A stretch of DNA of 7,048 bases, from positions 1 through 7,048 of the forward strand of contig JALSQH010000236.1 of NCBI GenBank assembly GCA_026985515.1. The letters run 5' to 3'. The first letter of the stretch is position 1. Each line of letters starts with the position of its first letter. Source of the stretch: a bacterium. GTDB lineage: Bacteria > JALSQH01. The notes beneath the pieces were generated by a model that made no database searches, was not told where the DNA came from, and saw only the letters and a program-made list of their open reading frames with translations. The position numbers and the translations under genes were made by a program. This document shows positions 1 to 7,048 of the stretch, piece after piece.

Positions 1-673
1 GTCTGAAAAGACCGTTATCGTCGAAGTTTATCTTTGCATCAAGAGCAAGCAATCTTCCGTCACCGGTTATTACCAGGGGATTAATTTCCGCAAGGGATGC
101 ATCCTTTGCCACAAAGAGATTGTAAAGTCCACTTACAAAACTTGTGAATTTCTTTACCTGATCCTTATCAAGCCCCATATCATACCCCAATTTTCTCCCC
201 ATGTAAGGGGAAAAACCAACAGCAGGATCTACATAAACCTTGTGGATCTTTTCAGGTGTTTTGGCAGCAACCTCCTCTATTTCCATTCCGCCAGCTTCAC
301 TGGCCATGATGACAATCCTGGAAGCAGATCTGTCAATAACCATTCCAAGATAAAGCTCCTGAACAATCTCCATCGCCTCTTCTACAAGGACCTTTCTAAC
401 TATCTTGCCCTCTGGCCCCGTCTGATGGGTTACCAGCTTCATTCCTATCATCTGTTTTGCAATTTCATAAGCCTCTTCAGGAGACTTCGCAATTTTTACT
501 CCACCAGCCTTCCCTCTTCCACCTGCATGTACCTGGGCCTTGATAACTGCCTTACCACCAAGCTGTTTGGTGTAATACTTTACCTCTTCCGGAGTATAGG
601 CAAGTTTACCTGCTGGTACCGGAACACCAAACTCTTTCAATAATTCCTTGGCCTGATACTCATGTATCTTCAC
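1..673 (-). CDS. sucC: Succinyl-CoA synthetase (ADP-forming) beta subunit, N-terminal part, truncated by window edge
   Basis: The beta subunit of succinyl-CoA ligase, which with SucD interconverts succinate, CoA and ATP (or GTP) with succinyl-CoA, ADP and phosphate in the cytoplasm. I translated it by hand from a GTG start at 671-673; it opens MKIHEYQAKELLKEFGVPVP, the classical SucC N-terminus. The ATP-grasp nucleotide-binding segment follows at residues 42-58 (AVIKAQVHAGGRGKAGG). Near the window edge, EINPLV (N198) and LDAKI (D212) match the metal-binding Asn and Asp of E. coli SucC (N199, D213). About 224 residues are present of a family length near 385-390; the C-terminal CoA-ligase domain and probably sucD lie beyond position 1. 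The start is fixed by an AGGAGG site at 681-686, 7 bases upstream, and by the family N-terminus. It lies 66 bases after sdhB and has its own likely promoter at 706-733. Nothing is broken in the part seen. Confidence 0.96.
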   Translation of the reverse strand, partial: MKIHEYQAKELLKEFGVPVPAGKLAYTPEEVKYYTKQLGGKAVIKAQVHAGGRGKAGGVKIAKSPEEAYEIAKQMIGMKLVTHQTGPEGKIVRKVLVEEAMEIVQELYLGMVIDRSASRIVIMASEAGGMEIEEVAAKTPEKIHKVYVDPAVGFSPYMGRKLGYDMGLDKDQVKKFTSFVSGLYNLFVAKDASLAEINPLVITGDGRLLALDAKINFDDNGLFR

Positions 674-680
674 TTTTCAA

Positions 681-686
681 CCTCCT
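681..686 (-). promoter_or_regulatory. Ribosome binding site of sucC (supports GTG start)
   Basis: A perfect AGGAGG on the minus strand, separated by 7 bases from the GTG at 671-673. It decides the start of sucC, which uses GTG rather than ATG. Confidence 0.85.
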
Positions 687-705
687 GAATCAAGATAAGA
701 GATTT

Positions 706-733
706 ATTATACAATTTAAAAATTATCGTTCAA
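706..733 (-). promoter_or_regulatory. Likely sigma70-type promoter for sucC
   Basis: On the minus strand the sdhB-sucC gap holds TTGAAC (728-733, four of six matches to TTGACA) and a perfect TATAAT (706-711) separated by 16 bases. A start of transcription about 7 bases further on, near 699, would leave a short leader of some 25 bases before the GTG of sucC, with the AGGAGG in the middle. The gap is very AT-rich, which raises the chance of a false -10, but the paired boxes, their spacing and the position in the longest intergenic gap of the window all agree. Inference from sequence only. Confidence 0.6.
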
Positions 734-739
734 CAATTT

Positions 740-1444
740 TTACAGCTTGCTTGTCACAACCTTCAACTTCAACCTGGAAATGTACTCGGTAATATTGATC
801 TCCTTTGGACATGCCTCCACACAGTTGAAAATCACATGGCATCGCCATACACCATCAGCGTCATTTACGATCCTCAACCTCTCTTCAGTCAGAGTGTCCC
901 TGGTATCAAAGATAAACCTGTACGCTTTAAGGAGTGCAGCTGGACCAAGATAATCATCATCAGCCCAGAAAGAAGGACATGAACTTGTACAGCAACCACA
1001 CCAGATACAGGAATATGCTTCATCAATGAGTTTCTGTTCCTCCGGAGTCTGGAGAAACTCTCTTCCTGGAGGTGGATTATCATTTACGAGATAAGGCTTT
1101 ACTTTGAACATCTTTTCATAGAACTTATTCATATCAACCACAAGATCTTTTATAACTGGATAGCTCTTCAATGGCTCGATTTTAATAGGCTTACTTGTAT
1201 CAAGGTCCTTTATAAGAGTCTGACATGCGAGTCTGTTTTTACCATTAATTGTCATACCGCAGGAACCACAGATAGCATGAGCGCATGAGCGTCTGAAGGT
1301 GAGAGTCCCATCATAATGCCACTTTATATCATTCAACACATCAAGCAGAACTGTATTTGGCTCGACATCAAGGGTATACTCTTTGTAATATGGCTTCTTA
1401 TCTTTATCGGGATCATATCTGAATATCTTAAATGTGGCCTTCAC
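740..1444 (-). CDS. sdhB: Succinate dehydrogenase/fumarate reductase iron-sulfur subunit
   Basis: The electron-transfer subunit of complex II, passing electrons between the FAD of SdhA and the quinone site in the SdhCD membrane anchor, on the cytoplasmic face of the membrane. At 234 residues it has the usual length. The N-terminal plant-ferredoxin fold carries the [2Fe-2S] ligands C54, C59, C62 and C74 (SCAHAICGSC). The C-terminal domain carries CIWCGCCTSSCP: C146, C149, C152 with C212 for [4Fe-4S], and C156, C202, C208 for [3Fe-4S]. The spacings match E. coli SdhB; C151 is the extra non-ligand cysteine also seen there. It starts with GTG at 1442-1444, only 2 bases after the sdhA stop codon, with an AGGAGG embedded in the last sdhA codons, so translation is probably coupled to sdhA. 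The symbol frdB would be equally valid if the complex runs as a fumarate reductase; sequence cannot decide. Confidence 0.97.
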   Translation of the reverse strand: MKATFKIFRYDPDKDKKPYYKEYTLDVEPNTVLLDVLNDIKWHYDGTLTFRRSCAHAICGSCGMTINGKNRLACQTLIKDLDTSKPIKIEPLKSYPVIKDLVVDMNKFYEKMFKVKPYLVNDNPPPGREFLQTPEEQKLIDEAYSCIWCGCCTSSCPSFWADDDYLGPAALLKAYRFIFDTRDTLTEERLRIVNDADGVWRCHVIFNCVEACPKEINITEYISRLKLKVVTSKL

Positions 1445-1446
1445 TT

Positions 1447-3201
1447 TTAGTACCTCCTTTCTTGGGGTGGAAATCTGGTAATAACAACATTTCTCTGTTT
1501 AATAAGAGGTTCCTTGCCTTCCTGCTTAAACGCCAGTGTGTGCTTGAGAAAATGCTCATCATCTCTATTAGGATAATCAACCCTTGAGTGTGCACCCCTG
1601 CTCTCCTTCCTGAAGAGGGCAGAAGCTACAAGGGCCTCGGCATAGTTCAACATATTTTCAAGTTCCAGTGCTTCCTTCAGCTCCATATTGAAAGTGGTAC
1701 TCTTATCCTCAACATAGACATTCTTATATCTCTCCTGCAGTTCCTTTATCTTATCAAGAGCCTTGATCAACTTCTCCTCAGTTCTGAAAACAGAGACATT
1801 CTCCCACATGGTCTCCTGCAGTTCTTCTCTCAGCTTACTCACCTTTTCACCACTGTTTCTTGAAAGGATAGCCTTTATCTTCTCCTCCTGCTCCTTACCA
1901 ACATCCTCCGGAAGATCCTTTATTTTTATTGTATCAAGTATTTCTACCATGTGTTTACCAACTCTCCTTCCAAACACAATGGTATCTGTCATTGAATTGG
2001 CTCCAAGCCTGTTTGCACCATGGAGTGATTCACATGCTGCTTCGCCGCCTGCGTAAAGCCTCTTCACAACCTTTGAAACCTCACCATCAGGACCAACATC
2101 AGCAACAACCTCACCTGTCTCATGATGAGTTGGGATTCCACCCATCATGTAGTGCATTGTGGGCATAACAGGAATCGGTTCTTTTGTACAATCAACACCT
2201 GTATATGTTTTTGCAAATTTCCAGATTTCAGGAAGTTTTTCCATAATTGCATCTTTCCCAATATGATCAATCTTGAGAAGGACATGATCCTTCTTTGGTC
2301 CAACGCCTCTTCCTTCCATGATTTCCGTGTAGATTGCTCTGGAAACAACATCCCTTGGAGCAAGGTCTTTGAAGTCAGGAGCGTATCTCTCCATGAATCT
2401 CTCACCCTTGCTATTTATAAGATATCCACCTTCTCCCCTGACACCCTCTGTAATAAGAATTCCGAGAGGATAGAGCCCCGTGGGATGAAACTGAGGAAAT
2501 TCCATATCCTGCAGAGGCAGACCCTTTCTGTATATCATTCCAAAACCGTCACCTGTGTACTCATGGGCGTTACTTGTAATCTTGTAAATCCTTCCTCCAC
2601 CACCTGTTGCAAGCATTACAGCCTTTGACTGAAAGATGTGGAGTTCTGTCGTTCTTATATCGTAGGCAACAACTCCCCTGACAACATAATCACCTTCCTC
2701 TTCATCCAGAATCAGATCCATAACAAAAAACTCAGGATAATACTTCACTCCGAGCCTTATGCTCTGCTCAAAGAGAGTGTGAAGAAGAGCATGACCTGTT
2801 CTGTCAGCAGCATGAGCTATTCTGGTCCTCTGATGACCTCCAAAATCCCTCTGGGAAATCCTTCCATCAGGCATCCTGGAAAAAGGAGTTCCCCAGTGCT
2901 CCATCTCGATTATGGCCTTGGGAGCCTCCTTTGCAAAATACTCAACAATGTTCTGATCAGCCAGGTAATCGCTTCCTTTAACAGTATCAAACATGTGGAG
3001 TAACCAGGTATCAACTCCTCTTTTAAGGTTGTTATTCAGCACTGCTGCCGCTCCACCCTGAGCAGCAGTTGAATGGGACCTTGTCGGAAATACTTTTGAT
3101 ATTACTGCAACATCGGCAACCGGTGCCACCTCAACAGCAGCCCTTGTCCCCGCCAGACCGGCGCCGACGATGATGACATCATGATAGTGAAAGTGTATCA
3201 T
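1447..3201 (-). CDS. sdhA: Succinate dehydrogenase/fumarate reductase flavoprotein subunit
   Basis: The catalytic subunit of complex II, interconverting succinate and fumarate with covalently bound FAD on the cytoplasmic side. At 584 residues it is of normal length. The dinucleotide-binding motif is at residues 13-18 (GAGLAG). H43 in [10 protein letters not shown] is the expected covalent FAD attachment site. Active-site residues are in place: H239 (QFHPTG), E252 and R255 (TEGVRGEGG), R283 (the likely proton-transfer arginine, E. coli R286), H349 (MHYMMGG) and R397 ([10 protein letters not shown]). The C-terminal helical region contains [15 protein letters not shown], typical of the family. 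The start is chosen by a GGAGG directly after the sdhD stop, 8 bases before the ATG; it leaves a short N-terminus before the FAD fold and no signal peptide, as expected for a cytoplasmic-facing subunit. Direction of physiological catalysis (Sdh versus Frd) is not decided by these residues. Confidence 0.98.
   Translation of the reverse strand: MIHFHYHDVIIVGAGLAGTRAAVEVAPVADVAVISKVFPTRSHSTAAQGGAAAVLNNNLKRGVDTWLLHMFDTVKGSDYLADQNIVEYFAKEAPKAIIEMEHWGTPFSRMPDGRISQRDFGGHQRTRIAHAADRTGHALLHTLFEQSIRLGVKYYPEFFVMDLILDEEEGDYVVRGVVAYDIRTTELHIFQSKAVMLATGGGGRIYKITSNAHEYTGDGFGMIYRKGLPLQDMEFPQFHPTGLYPLGILITEGVRGEGGYLINSKGERFMERYAPDFKDLAPRDVVSRAIYTEIMEGRGVGPKKDHVLLKIDHIGKDAIMEKLPEIWKFAKTYTGVDCTKEPIPVMPTMHYMMGGIPTHHETGEVVADVGPDGEVSKVVKRLYAGGEAACESLHGANRLGANSMTDTIVFGRRVGKHMVEILDTIKIKDLPEDVGKEQEEKIKAILSRNSGEKVSKLREELQETMWENVSVFRTEEKLIKALDKIKELQERYKNVYVEDKSTTFNMELKEALELENMLNYAEALVASALFRKESRGAHSRVDYPNRDDEHFLKHTLAFKQEGKEPLIKQRNVVITRFPPQERRY
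1453..1458 (-). promoter_or_regulatory. Ribosome binding site of sdhB inside the 3' end of sdhA
   Basis: AGGAGG on the minus strand lies in the sdhA codons for the final Arg-Arg (ending ERRY) and sits 8 bases before the GTG start of sdhB. It supports the GTG start and tight translational coupling of flavoprotein and iron-sulfur subunit. Confidence 0.85.
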
Positions 3202-3214
3202 TTTGCCTACCTCC

Positions 3215-3571
3215 TTATTTTAATCCAAAAGGAATCAATGTTACCGCTGCAAGGAAAAAGAGAAAAACTCCAACAAGCACAAGAATGGTATAAATAACAG
3301 CTCTCCAGCCCTCACTCCTGACATAATCCTGAATAGCCATCCATATTCCGTTGAGCCCGTGATAGAGGGCAAATACCACGAAACTCAGATCGAGCATCTT
3401 CCAGTAGGGATCACTCAGTCTCCCCACAATATTTTCGTAGGTTATTTCACCGGTTCCGGTGAAGTGCATTATGGTAAAGTGAAGTAAAAGGATCACAAAG
3501 AGGAAGATACCTGTGATCCTCTGATAAAACCATGCAAATGCTCCACTATTTCCACTTGATTTGAAACTCAT
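3215..3571 (-). CDS. sdhD: Succinate dehydrogenase membrane anchor subunit, SdhD-like
   Basis: One of two membrane anchors of complex II, holding heme b and part of the quinone site. It has 118 residues with three predicted membrane helices at roughly 13-37, 57-81 and 91-113. [12 protein letters not shown] (residues 14-25) corresponds to the R-x-(S/T)-G motif at the quinone pocket, H31 and H36 lie in the first helix, and H71 with NG (YHGLNG, 70-75) and D82 in the second. The pattern [15 protein letters not shown] and HGLNG resembles the SdhD of Actinobacteria and Thermus-like enzymes. H31 or H36 and H71 are candidate heme ligands (inference). It follows sdhC by 12 bases, with an AGGAGG directly after the sdhC stop, and precedes sdhA by 13 bases. 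Assignment as C or D is by order and similarity; the two anchors resemble each other. Confidence 0.9.
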   Translation of the reverse strand: MSFKSSGNSGAFAWFYQRITGIFLFVILLLHFTIMHFTGTGEITYENIVGRLSDPYWKMLDLSFVVFALYHGLNGIWMAIQDYVRSEGWRAVIYTILVLVGVFLFFLAAVTLIPFGLK

Positions 3572-3583
3572 TTTCTACCTCCT

Positions 3584-3997
3584 TTAATGGATCATATGAA
3601 GAGCCATAATTATTCCGCCACCAACCCACAGTACCACAAAGAGAAAAAGGACGATGAAAAACAGCTGCTTCTGATACTTCGACCCGTGCCAGAAGTCCAC
3701 TATAATGACTCTCATTCCGTTGAAGGCATGATACACAATAACTCCCCACAAACCAATTTCGAGAACCTTGAAGAGGGGCGTTCCAACAGCCTGCATTACC
3801 TGATCAAAGGCAGCCGGTCCCCTTGAAAGATGATGGATAACCCAGATGTGGAGCAACAGGTAAAAAACGAGAGCCCATCCAGAAAGTCTATGAAGAACCC
3901 ACGCAAAAGAACCCCAGAACCACTTGTAATCCCACTCGAACCAGCGTTTTCTGTCGAGGACCTGTTCTTTATACTTTGGTGACATATAGAGTGACAT
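3584..3997 (-). CDS. sdhC: Succinate dehydrogenase cytochrome b subunit, SdhC-like
   Basis: The first membrane anchor of complex II, 137 residues with three predicted helices at about 31-57, 74-101 and 111-133 after a charged, tryptophan-rich N-terminus of about 28 residues (RWFEWDYKWFWGSFAW). HRLSG (36-40) is the quinone-pocket motif of SdhC proteins. H50 and H55 in helix 1 and H90 in YHAFNGMR of helix 2 are candidate heme b ligands; the H-x2-NG-x-R pattern around H90 is the usual heme-ligand region. The ATG at 3995-3997 is preferred over a second Met at residue 5 because GGAGG sits 7 bases upstream of the first. It begins 19 bases after fumB. No signal peptide is expected, since the first helix itself inserts the protein. 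Confidence 0.92.
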   Translation of the reverse strand: MSLYMSPKYKEQVLDRKRWFEWDYKWFWGSFAWVLHRLSGWALVFYLLLHIWVIHHLSRGPAAFDQVMQAVGTPLFKVLEIGLWGVIVYHAFNGMRVIIVDFWHGSKYQKQLFFIVLFLFVVLWVGGGIIMALHMIH

Positions 3998-4016
3998 GGC
4001 ACTACCTCCTTATGAC

Positions 4017-4580
4017 TTAAAGCTCTATTTCCCTGTACTTTGACTGTCCAATCTCGTAGAGATCATTTCCATAAATATCATCAACAACCACCGCCGGAAA
4101 ATCTTCAACAACAAGTTCCCTGAGAGCCTCTGGACCAAGATCCTCATAGGCAATTATTTTTGCCGATTTTACTCTTCTTGCAAGAAGAGCTCCTGCTCCG
4201 CCTGTAGCAGCAAAATAGACAGCCTTGTATTTGACACAGGCTTCCCTGACTTCCTTCGACCTGGAACCCTTTCCTATCATTCCTTTGAGGCCAAGCTCAA
4301 TGAGAATCGGAGCATAGGGGTCCATCCTGTAGCTTGTTGTGGGACCTATAGAACCAATAGGATAGCCGGGCTTTGCAGGTGCGGGCCCTGCATAGTAGAT
4401 GACTGCACCTTTAATATCGAAGGGTAAAGGCTCACCTTTTTTTATAGCCTCAACCATTCTCTTGTGGGCAGTATCTCTACCCACATAAATAATCCCTGAA
4501 ATTAAAACATTATCCCCTGCATGGAGGTCTGCAACAACCTCATCAGTCAGGGGAGTGGTCAATCTCTTATATTCGGTCAT
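4017..4580 (-). CDS. fumB: Class I fumarate hydratase, beta subunit (C-terminal domain)
   Basis: The small subunit of a two-subunit oxygen-sensitive [4Fe-4S] fumarase, which interconverts fumarate and malate; this polypeptide corresponds to the C-terminal domain of single-chain FumA/FumB-type enzymes. At 187 residues it has the standard length. Family motifs are in order: GRDTAHKR (34-41), YYAGPAPA (62-69), GPTTSYRMD (79-87), GKG (103-105), ATGGAGAL (125-132) and EDLGPEAL (146-153). The related L-tartrate dehydratase beta subunit (TtdB) shares this fold, but the neighbours mdh and sdh argue for fumarase. It lies 22 bases after the alpha subunit. The ribosome binding site is a GAGGTG only 4 bases from the ATG (4585-4590), weaker and closer than those of the sdh genes. 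The symbol fumB is used here for the beta subunit and not for the E. coli anaerobic fumarase gene. Confidence 0.93.
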   Translation of the reverse strand: MTEYKRLTTPLTDEVVADLHAGDNVLISGIIYVGRDTAHKRMVEAIKKGEPLPFDIKGAVIYYAGPAPAKPGYPIGSIGPTTSYRMDPYAPILIELGLKGMIGKGSRSKEVREACVKYKAVYFAATGGAGALLARRVKSAKIIAYEDLGPEALRELVVEDFPAVVVDDIYGNDLYEIGQSKYREIEL

Positions 4581-4602
4581 TTTACACCTCTTCTTCTTGA
4601 GG

Positions 4603-5448
4603 TTAAATTATTCTCTCTTTATGCCTTGACATGTGACACTGAATATTAACAGCAACTGGTAAGCTTGCAATGTGAACAGGTTCCATAAGCATGTGAACAT
4701 CAAGAGCTGTAAACTTTCCTCCAAGACCCTGGGGACCAACACCTGTTTTGTTTATAAGTTCAAGTAGCTCTTCCTCATACCTGGCAACTTCAGGATCAGG
4801 ATTCCTTACACCCACAGGTATCATGAGAGCCTTTTTTGCAAGATAGGCTGACCTTTCAATGGTACCACCAACTCCCACACCCACAATTATGGGGGGACAG
4901 GGATTGGGACCTGCTTCAATAACTCTTCTCACCACAAAATCTCTTACACCTTCCCAGCCATCAGCTGGTTTCAACATGGTTGCCCTGCTCATATTTTCGC
5001 TTCCGCCACCCTTGGCAGCAAAAATGATTTTAACCTTATCTCCCGGTACGATCTCTATGTGGACAGTTGCCGGAGTGTTGTCTCCGATATTCTTTCTGGT
5101 GAATGGATGACATGTTGACTTCCTCAAATACCCTTCCTGATATCCCTGCCTGACTCCTTCATTTATGGCATCGATGAGATTTCCACCAACAAAGTGGACA
5201 TCCTGACCAATTTCAAGGAAAACAACTGCAAGACCCGTATCCTGACAGGCGGGAAGCTGTTCCTCTGCAGCGATTCTGTCATTCTCGAGTATCTGCTGTA
5301 ATACAGCTTTTCCAGCAGGAGAAACCTCAATTTTAAGCCCTTCCTCAAGTTTTTTTATCACATCATCAGGCAAATAATAGTTCGCCTCCATTGACATCTC
5401 TTTAATGGCCTTTGTGATTTCGCTTACATCTATTTCTCTAACTGGCAT
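4603..5448 (-). CDS. fumA: Class I fumarate hydratase, alpha subunit (N-terminal iron-sulfur domain)
   Basis: The large subunit of the two-subunit class I fumarase, carrying the [4Fe-4S] cluster that binds and activates the substrate in the reversible hydration of fumarate. At 281 residues it matches the family length. The three cluster cysteines are visible: C68 in LPACQDTG, C184 in NPCPPIIVGVGVGG and C271 in NIQCHMSRH, equivalent to C105, C224 and C318 of E. coli FumA. Other family landmarks are STCHPFTRKN (111-120) and AAKGGGSENMS (144-154). Tartrate dehydratase alpha (TtdA) is the alternative; operon context favours fumarase. It opens the fum-sdh run, 60 bases after mdh and behind a terminator hairpin (5478-5503). 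The ATG at 5446-5448 has an AAGGGG 7 bases upstream as its only Shine-Dalgarno-like sequence, and the start codon lies inside a 14-base palindrome. Confidence 0.95.
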   Translation of the reverse strand: MPVREIDVSEITKAIKEMSMEANYYLPDDVIKKLEEGLKIEVSPAGKAVLQQILENDRIAAEEQLPACQDTGLAVVFLEIGQDVHFVGGNLIDAINEGVRQGYQEGYLRKSTCHPFTRKNIGDNTPATVHIEIVPGDKVKIIFAAKGGGSENMSRATMLKPADGWEGVRDFVVRRVIEAGPNPCPPIIVGVGVGGTIERSAYLAKKALMIPVGVRNPDPEVARYEEELLELINKTGVGPQGLGGKFTALDVHMLMEPVHIASLPVAVNIQCHMSRHKERII

Positions 5449-5457
5449 AATTATGCC
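5444..5457. repeat. 14-base perfect palindrome spanning the fumA start codon
   Basis: GGCATAATTATGCC reads identically on both strands and covers the fumA ATG and the bases just upstream. It could be an operator or an RNA hairpin without loop, but one palindrome of this length is expected by chance about every 16 kb, so only its position is suggestive. Confidence 0.35.
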
Positions 5458-5461
5458 CCTT
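5456..5461 (-). promoter_or_regulatory. Weak ribosome binding site of fumA
   Basis: AAGGGG on the minus strand, 7 bases before the fumA ATG, is the only candidate Shine-Dalgarno sequence. It differs from the AGGAGG used by mdh, sdhD, sdhB and sucC, and it is complementary to the CCCCTT of the terminator 3' arm just upstream. Confidence 0.55.
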
Positions 5462-5477
5462 GTTAAAAGTTGACACT

Positions 5478-5503
5478 AAAAAAGGGGGCTTATGCCCCCT
5501 TTT
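5478..5503 (-). terminator. Intrinsic terminator after mdh, probably bidirectional
   Basis: A perfect inverted repeat of 10 bases per arm (AAAAGGGGGC at 5480-5489 and GCCCCCTTTT at 5494-5503) encloses a 4-base loop. On the minus strand the GC core is followed by six T residues (5478-5483), the classical rho-independent layout. It begins 5 bases after the mdh stop codon. The flanking A/T tracts are symmetrical, so it could also act on plus-strand transcripts. It separates acn-mdh from fum-sdh; read-through or partial termination may set the ratio between the two parts. Confidence 0.85.
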
Positions 5504-5508
5504 CGTAC

Positions 5509-6546
<1,038 letters not shown>

Positions 6547-7048
6547 TTAAATTTCACCTTTTTCTTTCATTCTCTTTTCAATCAGTTTCTTGGTGTAGGG
6601 TAATTTTCCTCCCTCAAGGAGATACTGCCTCTGGAGCTTCGTAGCATAAATCTTAACTTCGAACTCCTTATTCTTTGTTTTGTTCAACACTTTAACTGTT
6701 TCAGCGCCAGATGCAATGGCCTCTCTCAGACCCTTTATTTCCAGCTCATCACCCTGGTCAATCTCATCGTAGTCAGACTCATTTATAAAAAGTAGAGGGG
6801 TGATTCCAAAGTTGCAGAGATTGGCCTGGTGAATCCTCTCTATGGTCTTGGCAATAACAGCTTTGACTCCAAGGAATGCAGGACAGATAGCAGCATGCTC
6901 TCTACTGGAACCCTGCCCATAACTCCATCCACCCACAATAACATTGTGAATGCCATTATCCCTGTTTTCTGCTGCTCTCCTGGAAAAAGTGGGATCAACC
7001 ACCTCAAACACAAATTCCGCATATTTTGGAATATTTGATCTGTATTTC
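6547..7048 (-). CDS. acn: Aconitate hydratase, C-terminal part (Aquifex-type likely), truncated by window edge
   Basis: The C-terminal 166 residues of an aconitase-superfamily enzyme, which isomerises citrate to isocitrate with a [4Fe-4S] cluster. Only the swivelling domain 4 is in the window; cluster-binding cysteines lie upstream of position 7048. The open frame continues to the edge with KYRSNIPKYAEFVF and has no real start here (a GTG at 7009-7011 is an internal Val). GGWSYGQGSSREHAA contains the GSSREH motif whose first Ser and Arg correspond to S642 and R644 of mitochondrial aconitase. The ending, through GGKLPYTKKLIEKRMKEKGEI, is compact and resembles the shorter (about 650 residue) putative aconitase family first typed on Aquifex rather than AcnA or AcnB; this subtype call is from memory of the family. 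Homoaconitase or isopropylmalate isomerase is less likely given mdh 15 bases downstream. Confidence 0.9.
   Translation of the reverse strand, partial: KYRSNIPKYAEFVFEVVDPTFSRRAAENRDNGIHNVIVGGWSYGQGSSREHAAICPAFLGVKAVIAKTIERIHQANLCNFGITPLLFINESDYDEIDQGDELEIKGLREAIASGAETVKVLNKTKNKEFEVKIYATKLQRQYLLEGGKLPYTKKLIEKRMKEKGEI

Noticed and set aside
242-643. Plus-strand open frame of 133 codons opposite sucC
   Set aside because: It is antisense to a clear ATP-grasp coding sequence, has no recognisable domain, and its composition is what the complement of sucC gives.
714-740. AT-rich inverted repeat just after the sdhB stop, followed by a T-run on the minus strand
   Set aside because: The possible stem consists of A-T and G-T pairs with no GC core, so it is a poor terminator, and it overlaps the better-supported promoter boxes.
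2122-2628. Plus-strand open frame of 168 codons opposite sdhA
   Set aside because: Shadow of the sdhA flavoprotein, which has every active-site residue in place; the antisense product shows no family features and no ribosome site of note.
5449-5454. TATAAT-like CATAAT just before the fumA ATG
   Set aside because: It would start transcription inside the coding sequence and has no -35 partner; it is part of the palindrome around the start.
6547-7011. A self-contained small gene starting at 7011
   Set aside because: The codon there is an internal GTG; the frame stays open to the window edge with typical aconitase sequence (YRSNIP), so this is the C-terminal part of a larger gene.

Overview
The window is a compact, fully co-directional block of central carbon metabolism, with every gene on the minus strand. 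Read in the direction of transcription (from high to low coordinates) it holds the 3' end of an aconitase gene, malate dehydrogenase, the two subunits of a class I fumarase, the four subunits of succinate dehydrogenase/fumarate reductase (two membrane anchors, flavoprotein, iron-sulfur protein), and the 5' part of the succinyl-CoA synthetase beta subunit. Both end genes run off the window. No RNA gene, mobile element, CRISPR array or large repeat is visible, and no gene-free stretch exceeds about 70 bases.

Layout: acn (partial, 6547-7048) and mdh (5509-6531) are 15 bases apart and probably share a transcript. Directly after mdh lies a strong GC-rich hairpin with a T-run (5478-5503), the only clear intrinsic terminator in the window. 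Then come fumA and fumB (4017-5448), sdhC, sdhD, sdhA and sdhB (740-3997), with gaps of 2 to 22 bases, as in one operon. A 66-base gap before sucC carries a good sigma70-type promoter (706-733), so sucC and whatever follows it can probably be transcribed separately from sdh.

The encoded enzymes make a continuous chain: oxaloacetate - malate - fumarate - succinate - succinyl-CoA, with aconitase at the head of the cluster. From mdh onward, gene order equals reaction order in the reductive direction. The set would serve an oxidative cycle, a reductive branch or a reversible cycle equally well; the sequence alone does not fix the direction. Citrate synthase or lyase, isocitrate dehydrogenase, sucD and any 2-oxoglutarate oxidoreductase are not in the window.

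Organism: a bacterium of moderate GC content, with strong AGGAGG ribosome binding sites, a two-subunit iron-sulfur fumarase, a lactate-dehydrogenase-like malate dehydrogenase, an aconitase C-terminus resembling the shorter Aquifex-type family, and membrane anchors resembling those of Actinobacteria/Thermus-like succinate dehydrogenases. This combination suggests a deep-branching, probably anaerobic or thermophilic lineage (for example Thermodesulfobacteriota, Nitrospirota, Deferribacterota or Aquificota), but this is an inference and the phylum is not settled. I see no previously undescribed system here. The points most worth a second look are the terminator inside the cluster with no evident promoter behind it, the promoter before sucC, the paired SdhC/SdhD architecture and the C-terminal tail on Mdh.
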